64,000 nt of DNA from Pseudomonas gingeri (GTDB lineage Bacteria > Pseudomonadota > Gammaproteobacteria > Pseudomonadales > Pseudomonadaceae). The stretch spans positions 445,594 through 509,593 of the forward strand of contig NZ_JACAOS010000015.1 in the NCBI RefSeq assembly GCF_013386165.1, in the 5' to 3' direction. Both the position numbers and the translations under genes were made by a program. Shown here piece by piece: positions 1 through 8,012 of this stretch (position 1 is its first letter; every line of letters begins with the position of its first letter). The notes under the pieces are model-generated. The model saw nothing but the letters and a program-made list of their open reading frames with translations. It made no database searches and was not told the DNA's origin.

Positions 1-528
1 GCCATCGTTGACCGCCTTGAAGCCGTCCAGGTCGAGCATGCACACCGCCAACGGAATGGCTTCGCGCCGGGAAAAATCCAGGGCCTGGTTCAGCAGGTCC
101 GACAGAAACGCCCGATTGGGCAAGCCGGTCAGCACATCGTGCCCGACCCGCCACTGCAGGGTATGCAGCAGGCGCAACTTTTCGCTGACGTCGAAACGAA
201 TCGACACATATTTGCGTACCCGCCCGGTGGCCTCATCCAGCAACGGCACCATGGTACTGTCGACCCAGTACAGGGAACCGTCCTTGGCGCGGTTACAGAC
301 TTCGCCCTTCCAGACCCGGCCCAGGGCGATGGTGCGCCACATGTCGACAAAGAACTCGGATGGGTGGTAGCCGGAATTCAGGATCCGGTGATTCTGCCCC
401 AGCAGTTCATCACGGCTATAACCGGAAATCACACAGAATGGATCGTTGACGTAGGTGATCCGCCCATCAAGGTCGGTCTCGGAGAAAATGGCGGCGACGT
501 CCACGACCCTGCGATACGTCTCATCCAT
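1..528 (-). CDS. PAS-GGDEF sensor / diguanylate cyclase, 3' end outside the window
   Basis: The minus strand is open from an ATG at 528 to the window edge (176 codons). The first ~110 residues form a PAS domain with the typical ITYVNDPFCVISGYSRDELLG stretch (IT-YVN, GYSRDEL) and a PAC tail (RKYVSIRFDVSEK). A GGDEF domain then starts (HDVLTGLPNRAFL, later MLDLDGFKAVND), but the catalytic GG(D/E)EF loop lies beyond position 1. The family makes cyclic di-GMP after a sensory cue, and many members carry a further EAL domain. Whether an EAL follows cannot be seen. No membrane segment lies before the PAS domain, so this part looks cytoplasmic. The start follows a GGGTGAG sequence. Family confident; activity unknown. 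Confidence 0.85.
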   Translation of the reverse strand, partial: MDETYRRVVDVAAIFSETDLDGRITYVNDPFCVISGYSRDELLGQNHRILNSGYHPSEFFVDMWRTIALGRVWKGEVCNRAKDGSLYWVDSTMVPLLDEATGRVRKYVSIRFDVSEKLRLLHTLQWRVGHDVLTGLPNRAFLSDLLNQALDFSRREAIPLAVCMLDLDGFKAVNDG

Positions 529-902
529 GAGTCAACTCACCCGGGCAGCTAGAGGTTGTCTCGAATTCGCAGCACAAACGCGCCTGGCGGTATCGCCTGG
601 CCGTACTTCGACGAAGATCAACTAGGATTAAATGAAGGTCATCATTAGCCGGGACAGGTGTTCGAGAACGTCCTGAGACAATGCGTTGCTCAAGGCTGAT
701 GACCGTCATGGCATGAGCACCAAAGAAATGCGCGGTTTTCCCGTTTCACAGATATTTCACCTGAAACGGGATCACCAAATACCTGTCCTAAATGCCGATT
801 CTACGAATTACATCACATTATGCAACAGAAGGTGATGATCCATGGCGTTGTCTAATGTAAAGATTTATCGTTAAGTTCTTGATTCTAAATGGGAATTGAG
901 CG
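529..902. other. Gene-free spacer
   Basis: A 374-base stretch between the divergent GGDEF gene and the XRE regulator. I see no convincing coding region. It contains the 9-bp inverted repeat at 740-770 and an AT-rich run just before the XRE start where a promoter would be expected. Confidence 0.5.
740..770. repeat. 9-bp perfect inverted repeat upstream of the XRE regulator
   Basis: CCCGTTTCA at 740-748 and TGAAACGGG at 762-770 are perfect inverted arms around a 13-base loop. No T-run follows, so a terminator is unlikely. A protein-binding site or an RNA hairpin in the leader of the downstream regulator is possible. Confidence 0.5.
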
Positions 903-1217
903 ATGAAAATTTCAAGTTTGGGTGCAGCCATCAGGCGCTATCGCAAGGTAGCGGGGCTAACTCAGGCTGAACTCGGAGAGAAAACCGGTTTTGACCCCAA
1001 AACCATCAGCCGCTTCGAAACCGGCAGTTACACACCCAGCGTCGAGGCCTTGTTCCTGTTTGCCGACGTGCTGGGTGTGAAGCTAAAAGCCTTTTTCACA
1101 GATCTGGGTGACGAAGACGAGCAGCGAGCCTACTTGTTCGGCGTCATCCACAACGCTCCCCCGAAGGACCTGGGAAAGCTGATCGCGGCGGTCGATCTAG
1201 CCTTGTCCAAGCCTTAG
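903..1217 (+). CDS. Small XRE-family helix-turn-helix regulator
   Basis: A 104-residue protein whose first ~60 residues are a Cro/CI-type helix-turn-helix (AAIRRYRKVAGLTQAELGEK, then ISRFETGSYTPSVEAL). The C-terminal ~40 residues (DEDEQRAYLFGVIHNAPPKD onward) form a short helical tail without a recognisable sensor domain. Such proteins bind operator DNA as dimers. No toxin or antitoxin partner lies next to it, so it reads as a stand-alone regulator. The ATG follows GGGAATTGAGCG. Its target is unknown; the inverted repeat at 740-770 is a candidate. Confidence 0.85.
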   Translation: MKISSLGAAIRRYRKVAGLTQAELGEKTGFDPKTISRFETGSYTPSVEALFLFADVLGVKLKAFFTDLGDEDEQRAYLFGVIHNAPPKDLGKLIAAVDLALSKP

Positions 1218-1290
1218 TCCCATGCCTGCGACTTGCCGGCCACCAGAGCGTGGCCAGGCAAACGCAGCCGGAAACACCCCCGCTCTCCCT

Positions 1291-1392
1291 TGTAGGAGCG
1301 AGCTTGCTCGCGATAAACGTCCGAGCACCGCGCCTTTTTCAGGCACCCCACGTCATCGCTGAACACCCTCGCGAGCAAGCTCGCGCCTACAA
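1291..1392. repeat. REP palindrome pair (GAGCGAGCTTGCTCGCGAT type)
   Basis: A forward copy at 1291-1314 (TGTAGGAGCGAGCTTGCTCG, then CGAT) and an inverted, slightly altered copy at 1370-1391 (GCGCCTACA end). This is the BIME-like arrangement common in P. fluorescens-group spacers. The right copy lies inside the annotated 3' end of the DMT transporter gene. Confidence 0.85.
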
Positions 1393-2285
1393 AGGGCTGA
1401 CACCGTCACGGGCTGGCGCCGCCCTTCCAGATTAAGCGCCAGCACACTGCCCAGGACAATGGCGCCGCCAACCATCACTCCCCCTGAAACCCCCACGCCC
1501 AGAACCAGCGCCGCGATCAGCATCGCCACGGGTGGAATCAGGTACAAGGCAATGGACGAGCGACTGACCAGCGAACGGGCCAACACATAGGCCCAGGCCA
1601 GATAAGCCAGGGCACTGGGAAAAAGCCCCAGCAACAGCACCGCGACATTGACCCGCAGCGGCGCTGCCGCCACTTCCCCCGCCAACCCCGGCGCGTAGAC
1701 GCAGAGCAACAAGGTCCCCGCCCAGACCATGTAGCACACCGTGGTCAGTCCGCTGTAATGCCGGGAATAGTGTTTTTGCAGGGCGAAATAAATACTCCAG
1801 GACAGCGCCGCGAACAGAATCAGCAGCGCCCGGGGGTCGAAAGCCCCCAGCCCATGATCGCCCCAGACCACCACCAGAGCGCCGACCAATCCTGACAAAA
1901 CGCCGAGCCAACGCCAAAGCGACACCGACTCCTTCAACCAGAAAAACGCGATCAACGTACTGAACAACGGCGTGGACTGCGACAGCACACTCCCCGCCCC
2001 CGGGCTCAACCACTGCTGACCGTAATTGAGGCTGATGTGATGGAGGAAAATCGCGAAAAAACCCAAGACAAACAGCCAGGGCAGATCCCGCAGGCGCGGC
2101 AGGGCAATGCCTTTCACCAGCGCGATCAGCGCCATGAACAGCGACGCGATCAAAAACCGCAGCAACGCCAGGTGCACCGGGCTGTAGCTTTCCAGGCCGA
2201 TATGGATACCCACCGGGGAGTAGGCCCAACAGAGAATGACGAAAGCAGTGGCGAGAGGCACTTTTAGAGCGGACAGGGCTTTCAC
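1353..2285 (-). CDS. EamA/DMT-family inner-membrane transporter
   Basis: A 310-residue protein with about ten hydrophobic segments in two repeats, the layout of EamA (drug/metabolite transporter) exporters. Examples are the first segment FVILCWAYSPVGIHIGL and the repeat boundary near residue 155 (LILFAALSWSIYFALQKH). The substrate cannot be read from sequence; relatives export amino acids or small metabolites. The start is GTG at 2285. The gene diverges from a LysR regulator that probably controls it. The last ~17 codons run through a REP half-palindrome, so the C-terminus (SALCRRELAREGVQR) is REP-derived and not native family sequence. Confidence 0.88.
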   Translation of the reverse strand: MKALSALKVPLATAFVILCWAYSPVGIHIGLESYSPVHLALLRFLIASLFMALIALVKGIALPRLRDLPWLFVLGFFAIFLHHISLNYGQQWLSPGAGSVLSQSTPLFSTLIAFFWLKESVSLWRWLGVLSGLVGALVVVWGDHGLGAFDPRALLILFAALSWSIYFALQKHYSRHYSGLTTVCYMVWAGTLLLCVYAPGLAGEVAAAPLRVNVAVLLLGLFPSALAYLAWAYVLARSLVSRSSIALYLIPPVAMLIAALVLGVGVSGGVMVGGAIVLGSVLALNLEGRRQPVTVSALCRRELAREGVQR

Positions 2286-2391
2286 GAGCGTGCGATATCC
2301 AAGATGATCGGAGGTGTGCGCACAGTCTCGAGCGACCTGTCAGCCAGAACAATTGATCAATATTGAGTCGAGAATTCACCAGGAGTGAATC

Positions 2392-3282
2392 ATGGAACTG
2401 GCGCAAATGCGCATGGTGAAAGCCGTCGCCGAAACCGGCAGCATCGCCCAGGCTGCGCAGCGGCTGCACTGCGTGCCGTCGAACATCACCACGCGGATCA
2501 AGCAGCTGGAAAGCGAGCTGGGCACCGACCTGTTTATCCGCGCCGGACGTGGCCTGAACCTGAGTCCGGCCGGCACGGTGTTCCTCGATTACTGCACGAA
2601 AATCCTCGGCCTGGTGGACGAGGCCAAGCGTGCCGTCGATGCCAATACCCAACCGTCGGGCCTCCTGCGCATCGGCGCCATCGAGTCCTGCGCCACGGTG
2701 CACCTGCCCGCGTTGCTGGCCGAGTACCAGCAGGCTTACCCCGGCGTCACCCTGGAGCTGATCACCGGCACCTGGTCACAACTGCTGGAAGATGTCCGCC
2801 AACGGCGCCTCGATGGCGCCCTGGTGGCCGCCGACATCCAGCATCCGAAAATCGCCAGCAGCGCGCTCTATCGTGAACAGCTGGTGCTGATCAGCGCCGC
2901 CGACAGTGGCCCGATCCGGGACGCCAGCGACCTGCGTGGCAAGACCCTGGTCATGTGGCCCAACGGCTGCCCTTATCGCGCCGCCCTGAAAAACTGGGTC
3001 CAGCCCCATGATCCAGAGCCGGCCATTGCCAGCTACGCCAGCTGGGGCACCATCATCGGCAGCGTGCATGCCGGTGCCGGCGTGTCCCTGGTGCCCGAGG
3101 GGATCCTGCAACGCTACGAGCAGTCCGCCGGGCTTGAAACCCACCGTTTCGCCGAATTGGCCACGGTGGAAAACTGCTTTATCTGGCGCAAGGAAACCAC
3201 CCGCCATCCAGCCCGCGAGGCGTTTGCGAACTTGCTTCGCGAACGCCTCGCACCCCAGCCAGACGGAGGCGAGACCGCCTGA
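2392..3282 (+). CDS. LysR-family transcriptional regulator
   Basis: 296 residues. The N-terminal winged helix-turn-helix is clear (MELAQMRMVKAVAETGSIAQ, then AAQRLHCVPSNITTRIKQLE), followed by the substrate-binding-like effector domain from about residue 88. The ATG has a strong CAGGAG site six bases upstream. It is divergent from the EamA transporter with 106 bases between starts, the classic arrangement in which a LysR protein regulates its neighbour and itself. A LysR box would be expected near 2345-2375 (TTGATCAATATTGAG), which is only suggestive. The inducer is unknown. Confidence 0.93.
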   Translation: MELAQMRMVKAVAETGSIAQAAQRLHCVPSNITTRIKQLESELGTDLFIRAGRGLNLSPAGTVFLDYCTKILGLVDEAKRAVDANTQPSGLLRIGAIESCATVHLPALLAEYQQAYPGVTLELITGTWSQLLEDVRQRRLDGALVAADIQHPKIASSALYREQLVLISAADSGPIRDASDLRGKTLVMWPNGCPYRAALKNWVQPHDPEPAIASYASWGTIIGSVHAGAGVSLVPEGILQRYEQSAGLETHRFAELATVENCFIWRKETTRHPAREAFANLLRERLAPQPDGGETA

Positions 3283-3366
3283 AACCGGGTAATAACCAAG
3301 CTTGGTAATACAAAGTCACTTCCGTTATCCTGCCGGCAAAATTATTACCAATTGTAAGGGACTACG

Positions 3367-4272
3367 ATGAAACAGCATCTGCGCCAGCTGCTGGCCGCGG
3401 TGGCGCTCAGCAGCCTCATGTTGCCTGCCATGGCCACCAGCTCTCCCGCTCCGGCGCCGACCGCCAGCACCCAACCTCACCAAACCACCGAGCAATGGTT
3501 GGCCACTCTCAAGCAGCAGCACGGCACCATCACCCTGCCCAGCGGCATTGCCACCCTGCAACTCAATGACGATTTCTACTATCTGTCGCCAGCTGACACC
3601 GAGCGCCTGCTGACCGAGGGCTGGGGCAACCCGCCCGGTCACAAGACCTTGGGCATGATCATTCCCACGTCGACCAGTCCACTGGCGAACAATGGCTGGG
3701 GCGTAATCGTCAGTTACAAGAACGACGGACACATTTCCGACGATGAGGCCGCCAAGATCAACTACACCGACCTGCTCAAGCAGATGCAGGCCGGTGACGA
3801 AGAGAACAACCAGGAACGGCGCAAACAGGGTTATGCCGGCCTGTCGCTGCTGGGTTGGGCCGAGCCACCGAGCTACGACCAGGGCAGCCACAAGATGTAT
3901 TGGGCTCGCGAACTGAAGGCCGACGATGCACAACAGACCACCCTGAACTACAGCATCCGCGTCCTGGGTCGCGAAGGTGTACTGGAACTCAACGCGGTGG
4001 CGGCGATGGCTGACTTGCAGACCATCAAGCTGGAAACACCGAAGATCCTCGCGTTCACCAACTTCACCGACGGTAACCGCTACGCCGACTACGACTCCAA
4101 GACCGACAAGCTCGCCCCTTACGGGCTGGCGGCGCTGGTGGCGGGCGGCATTGCAGCCAAGGCCGGACTGTTCGCCAAGATCGGCGTGATGTTGTTGGCG
4201 CTGAAGAAATTCATCGTCGTGGGACTGGTGGTGGTGGCCGGGTTCTTCCGTAAGTTGTTCAAGCGTCAGTAA
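3367..4272 (+). CDS. DUF2167 membrane-anchored protein
   Basis: 301 residues with a signal peptide (KQHLRQLLAAVALSSLMLPA, cut near residue 25). The DUF2167 body begins with an amphipathic part (ITLPSGIATLQLNDDFYYLS) and contains GWGVIVSYKNDGHISDDEA. Two hydrophobic segments lie near the C-terminus (LAALVAGGIAAKAGLFAKIG and FIVVGLVVVAGFF) before a basic tail (RKLFKRQ). That makes it a periplasmic domain anchored in the inner membrane. The family has no established biochemical function that I know of. An AAGGGA site precedes the ATG. It appears monocistronic, with a REP pair after the stop. Confidence 0.88.
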   Translation: MKQHLRQLLAAVALSSLMLPAMATSSPAPAPTASTQPHQTTEQWLATLKQQHGTITLPSGIATLQLNDDFYYLSPADTERLLTEGWGNPPGHKTLGMIIPTSTSPLANNGWGVIVSYKNDGHISDDEAAKINYTDLLKQMQAGDEENNQERRKQGYAGLSLLGWAEPPSYDQGSHKMYWARELKADDAQQTTLNYSIRVLGREGVLELNAVAAMADLQTIKLETPKILAFTNFTDGNRYADYDSKTDKLAPYGLAALVAGGIAAKAGLFAKIGVMLLALKKFIVVGLVVVAGFFRKLFKRQ

Positions 4273-4314
4273 CTCCCAGCGCCCACCCAAATAGAGCCTG
4301 CTAACCCCGAACCT

Positions 4315-4403
4315 TTGTAGGAGCGAGCTTGCTCGCGATGACGATGCAAGATTCACCGCCGCCATCGCGAGCAATCGAGCGTCGACCGGCTGCTCCTACA
4401 AAA
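4315..4403. repeat. REP pair, right copy degenerate
   Basis: A good REP copy at 4315-4339 (TTGTAGGAGCGAGCTTGCTC, then GCGAT) faces an inverted but eroded copy at 4363-4403, where the core reads GCGAGCAATCGAGC followed by GTCGACCGGCTGCTCCTACA. This looks like an old pair. Confidence 0.75.
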
Positions 4404-4444
4404 AGCCGCCTGACCAAAAGCACCGCAAATATATGGACCCTCAT

Positions 4445-5389
4445 ATGAAAAGCGTACTGCGCATCCTCGTTGGCGTTGCTGTATTTAGCGGGCTCACCTG
4501 TCTCGTGGTCTTTTTCAACAATCCGGTCTTTACCCATTACATTGCACCACTGACCATCGGTTTAGTGTTTATGGCGCTGTCCATGACACGACTGTTTTCC
4601 CGAGCAAAAAAACCGAAGGTCAAAAACAAACCCGCCACTCAAGTCCCGGCCGCCGAGCCCATATCCGACACCCGGAGCGAAACACAAAAAGCGTTTATGG
4701 CCCACCCTGCCACCAGGACCTTGAGAGAAATTATCGAAGCCAAACACGAAGAGAACCCTCGGCTCGGGCCAGCGCTGGGCGGAAAAGAAGTCTACCAACG
4801 CATTTTCAATGGCATGAAAGCTAACGATACACGCGGGGTTCACGTCGAAACGCTGCTCTGCATCCTGGGAGCCTTGGCCGGTTATGCATGCCAAGCCAGC
4901 GTGCGGGCTGACGCCATCGCCCGCGGACTGCCGGAAAACGCCCTGTTTATGCGGATCACAAGCACGGATGGCATCGACTATTTCTACGGAGACCCTCTCA
5001 ACAAGCCCATGTCGGAAACGGAGTACTCGGTCTGGGGCCTGACGGCGGCGGCGGCCCAAGCGGCAGGTTGCGACTCTCTACCTGATATCGGCGATATATT
5101 CGAACACACCGCAAAAAATCTTAAAGGCACTGATTTCGGAATTCCTCGAGTCCCCGTAGAGCATCGGGCGGCCGGTCTGCCAATCAACTTCCTGAAGGCT
5201 TTCTGGCCGGCCATCCACCCCACGGCCGAATGCTACTGCCTCAAGCCTTCGGATTGGCCCATCCTCTATGGAGTCGCCATCCAGGAAGCCATCAGCCAGG
5301 CAAAAACTGTTATCGACCCACGCATGGCCTTCATCATCGTGATGGAAACCGCCATTCCCATGTCAAAGGTCAATATCGAGCTCGCCTGA
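4445..5389 (+). CDS. Unknown protein with two N-terminal membrane segments
   Basis: 314 residues from the ATG at 4445; an in-frame ATG at 4433 would add four residues, and neither has a strong ribosome site. Two hydrophobic segments lie at about residues 5-24 (VLRILVGVAVFSGLTCLVVF) and 31-49 (YIAPLTIGLVFMALSMTRLF), then a basic linker (RAKKPKVKNKP) and a soluble domain of ~240 residues. Notable soluble stretches are LREIIEAKHEENPRLGPALG, LLCILGALAGYACQASVRAD and YSVWGLTAAAAQAAGCDSLP. I do not recognise the family. The soluble domain should face the cytoplasm if the positive-inside rule holds. A terminator hairpin follows at 5419-5456. Confidence 0.8.
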   Translation: MKSVLRILVGVAVFSGLTCLVVFFNNPVFTHYIAPLTIGLVFMALSMTRLFSRAKKPKVKNKPATQVPAAEPISDTRSETQKAFMAHPATRTLREIIEAKHEENPRLGPALGGKEVYQRIFNGMKANDTRGVHVETLLCILGALAGYACQASVRADAIARGLPENALFMRITSTDGIDYFYGDPLNKPMSETEYSVWGLTAAAAQAAGCDSLPDIGDIFEHTAKNLKGTDFGIPRVPVEHRAAGLPINFLKAFWPAIHPTAECYCLKPSDWPILYGVAIQEAISQAKTVIDPRMAFIIVMETAIPMSKVNIELA

Positions 5390-5418
5390 TCGCAACAAGG
5401 CTTCATAAAAATACAAAA

Positions 5419-5456
5419 AAGGCGGATTTATTTTCAATAATAAACCCGCCTTATTT
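5419..5456. terminator. Bidirectional hairpin terminator
   Basis: AAGGCGGATTTA (5419-5430) pairs with TAAACCCGCCTT (5441-5452) with one G-T wobble and a 10-base loop. A-rich sequence on the left and TTATTTCTTT on the right let it act on both strands. It would end the unknown gene on the plus strand and the small minus-strand ORF at 5506-5634. Confidence 0.8.
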
Positions 5457-5505
5457 CTTTCGAATCAACCTGTCACCCACCCTACAACCAAAATAAATCT
5501 ATTAC

Positions 5506-5634
5506 TTATTTCGAGGGTTTATGCGTGGGTAGCGTTGGGTGTTTCGGTTTGTTCTCTGGGTTTACGTGATGCCTTCTATCATCCTTGCCATCATCTTTTT
5601 TGGGCTTTGGCCCGGGATTGATGTGAGTCAACAT
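5506..5634 (-). CDS. Small Lys/Pro/His-rich protein (42 residues), putative
   Basis: A 42-codon ORF on the minus strand starting MLTHINPGPKPKKDDGKDD and ending KHPTLPTHKPSK. The start at 5634 has a good GAGGAAG ribosome site a few bases upstream; another in-frame ATG lies four codons earlier. The protein is strongly hydrophilic, with no signal peptide, many prolines, lysines and histidines. It ends just before the bidirectional terminator, which fits a real transcription unit. I do not recognise a family. The good ribosome site plus terminator are the only support. Confidence 0.45.
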   Translation of the reverse strand: MLTHINPGPKPKKDDGKDDRRHHVNPENKPKHPTLPTHKPSK

Positions 5635-5728
5635 ATTCTTCCTCATAAATTCAGTTTTTATTAAATCGTTTTTTCAGCCCTGAATGGAGAGCCAAGCCTA
5701 ACAGCAACCATCTGAACCGCCGATTTAC

Positions 5729-5962
5729 CTATGGCTTGCAATCCGACCTCCGCCAGTGTGCAGGGCTAGGTCGATCTTGGCGATGCCGTTCCCTTGCAAC
5801 GTGAACGGTATAACCCTGCGCGCAAGCCCATTTCTCAGCTGCGAGCTGCGTTTTATGCTCAGACCCAATTACCTTTTCATCAACGATGACAACATGATGG
5901 GTAACACCATGTGTTTGTTCGCTTGATTTTGGCCTGTATTCAACGTAAGCATCAGTAGCCAT
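5729..5962 (-). CDS. Small hypothetical protein
   Basis: 77 residues, starting MATDAYVEYRPKSSEQTHG and containing THHVVIVDEKVIGSEHKTQL and AAEKWACAQGYTVHVARERH. The pattern looks like a short alpha/beta fold, similar to the small uncharacterised proteins found widely in Pseudomonas. An AGGGA sequence lies ~12 bases before the ATG. The C-terminal part is Arg-rich. No function can be assigned. It stands alone between two AT-rich spacers. Confidence 0.6.
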   Translation of the reverse strand: MATDAYVEYRPKSSEQTHGVTHHVVIVDEKVIGSEHKTQLAAEKWACAQGYTVHVARERHRQDRPSPAHWRRSDCKP

Positions 5963-6432
5963 TGCTCTACATCCCTTTTCAAAGAGTACTTAACGGCAAA
6001 ATGCCGTACAGAACACTAGCACAACAATTCAACCCCGTAGAAAACCCCACCAATCAGAACAAAACATAAAAATCAAAATATTGACGCCACATTAAAATCA
6101 TCACTGGAAAGCACGGTTCAATCGTTATTTGATTTAATGTCACCTCCCTAATAATTCTTCAGAACTTCAAAGAGTTAAAAACCAACAACTCCCACTCAAC
6201 AATAATCTGACACACGATACCGGCGCTGTGATTGCTACCCTTCAGACTTAGAAAAACTCAAAACTGTTCAAAAAACGGTCAATTTCACTCAATAAAAACA
6301 ATATTTCAGAACGTAACAAGCCACCCGGAAGCAGGCTGAGCGTTTCGGCACAATGGTCGAGCGCAGCGGCACAACGGCCCCTTTGCCCTCCCAATACACT
6401 CGTCTCTCCTCTTCCACACCGACGAGATCACC
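5963..6432. other. AT-rich gene-free spacer
   Basis: About 470 bases with no ORF I trust on either strand. It is clearly more AT-rich than its surroundings. It should contain the promoters of the divergent small gene at 5729-5962 and the ybhB-like gene, but I can point to no specific site. Confidence 0.5.
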
Positions 6433-6984
6433 ATGAAAACCCGATTTCTCCTCACCGCCCTCACCCTCGGCCTGAGCCTCACCGCCCAAGCCGCCGACTT
6501 CACCCTCAGCAGCCGCGACATTGCCAACGGCAAGCCCCTGACCAGCCGTGAAGTCTTCCAGGGCTTCGGCTGCGAAGGTGGCAACACCTCGCCTGAACTG
6601 TCCTGGCAGAACGCCCCGGCCGGCACCAAAAGCTTCGCCATCACTGTCTACGATCCCGATGCCCCGACCGGCAGCGGCTGGTGGCACTGGACCGTCGTCA
6701 ATCTCCCGACTTCCACCCACGAACTGCCTTCCGGCGCAGGCAACCCCACTGCCAGCCAACTGCCCGCGGGCGCCGTTCAGGGCCGTACCGACTATGGTCA
6801 GCCAGGCTTCGGCGGCGCCTGCCCACCGGCTGGCGACAAACCGCATCGTTATCAATTCACCGTCTGGGCGCTGAAGGTGGATAAACTACCGGTCAACGAA
6901 CAAGCCAGCGGCGCCATGGTGGGTTACATGCTCAACGCCAACGTGCTGGCAAAGGCCACACTCACCGCCCCTTACGGACGCTAG
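6433..6984 (+). CDS. YbhB/YbcL (PEBP, Raf kinase inhibitor-like) family protein, secreted
   Basis: 183 residues with a signal peptide (MKTRFLLTALTLGLSLTAQA, cut before ADFTL), so probably periplasmic. The phosphatidylethanolamine-binding fold is shown by GGNTSPELSWQNAPAGTKSF, the YDPDAPTGSGWWHW ligand-pocket motif and the GYGGPCPP-like GFGGACPPAGDKPHRYQF. The family binds small anionic ligands; its bacterial role is not settled. The AraC regulator gene starts five bases after the stop, so the two probably form an operon. Confidence 0.93.
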   Translation: MKTRFLLTALTLGLSLTAQAADFTLSSRDIANGKPLTSREVFQGFGCEGGNTSPELSWQNAPAGTKSFAITVYDPDAPTGSGWWHWTVVNLPTSTHELPSGAGNPTASQLPAGAVQGRTDYGQPGFGGACPPAGDKPHRYQFTVWALKVDKLPVNEQASGAMVGYMLNANVLAKATLTAPYGR

Positions 6985-6989
6985 GAACC

Positions 6990-7811
6990 ATGAACGCCCC
7001 CGTCGGCATCCAGCATCGCGAACGCCGCATCGGCGCCAGTGTCATACAGGCGCGTCAGCCCCACGCCTTGCAACGGGTGCCGATTTTCGTCAGCACATTG
7101 TGCCGTGTCCGTCAGGGCGAAAAGCTGATGGGCTGGGATGATCGGGAAATTCGCGTGGGTTCACGGCATCTGATCCTGATGCCGGCGGGGTGCGAAGTGG
7201 AGATCAGCAATTATCCCGGTGCGCAGGGTTACTACATCGCCGATGCGGTGACCTTTCCCACCGAGTTGCTGCGGGCGTTCAGCGTTCGCTACAGCCAGCA
7301 GATCACCACGCCTCCCGGGCGAGCGCTGACGCGGGATCTCTGTATCCCGCTGGATCGGCACACAACCCAGGCCTGGGAAAACCTGCTGGACTGCATCAAC
7401 GCCGACTCGCCGGACGCTCTGCGCAACCATTACGCCGAAGCCGTGCTACTGGCGTTGGCCATTGGCGGCTGGGCCGGCCCCTTGCTGCTGGATCGCCACG
7501 ATCCGCTGTGCGAGCGCGTGCAACAGATTGTCATGGGCGACCCGGCGCGGGACTGGACCGTTGCCAGCGTCGCCGAGCGCTTGAACCTCGGTGCTTCGAC
7601 CTTGCGACGGCAATTGGCGAACGAGGATGACAGCTTCAGCAATATCCTCGAGAACGTCCGGCTGGGGATGGCGTTGCAGTGGTTACAGACGACGCCACGG
7701 CCAATTGGGGAAATCGCGGCGGCCAGCGGCTATGCCTCGGCCTCACGGTTTGCGGTGCGCTTTCGCAAGCACTACGGGTTGGCACCAAGGGAGTTGCGGG
7801 CGGCGCTATAG
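6990..7811 (+). CDS. AraC-family transcriptional regulator
   Basis: 273 residues. The N-terminal ~130 residues are a cupin-like ligand or dimerisation region (LMGWDDREIRVGSRHLILMP). The C-terminal ~100 residues hold two helix-turn-helix motifs (WTVASVAERLNLGASTLRRQ and IGEIAAASGYASASRFAVRF), ending RKHYGLAPRELRAAL. The start follows the ybhB-like gene with a five-base gap and an AGGAACC site, so it is cotranscribed and may regulate that gene in response to an unknown ligand. Confidence 0.92.
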   Translation: MNAPVGIQHRERRIGASVIQARQPHALQRVPIFVSTLCRVRQGEKLMGWDDREIRVGSRHLILMPAGCEVEISNYPGAQGYYIADAVTFPTELLRAFSVRYSQQITTPPGRALTRDLCIPLDRHTTQAWENLLDCINADSPDALRNHYAEAVLLALAIGGWAGPLLLDRHDPLCERVQQIVMGDPARDWTVASVAERLNLGASTLRRQLANEDDSFSNILENVRLGMALQWLQTTPRPIGEIAAASGYASASRFAVRFRKHYGLAPRELRAAL

Positions 7812-8012
7812 GCGCTTTCGCAAGTTGTTCAAATCAAACCAACAGATCCCATATTTCCACGCGTACTGTTTGAGCGCGGAAATATTTCATCATGTTTGAT
7901 AACTTGTCCATTCTCCTACCAATAAAATACCATTTTCTCCGATAACGAAATGCCTTGCACTGGACGGTGCCTTACCTACCGCCAAGCATCCATTTAATAT
8001 TTGGAGAAAATT

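Noticed and set aside
521..709. 62-codon ORF on the minus strand
   Set aside because: Arg/Ser-rich and without a ribosome site; it overlaps the 5' end of the GGDEF gene in a different frame.
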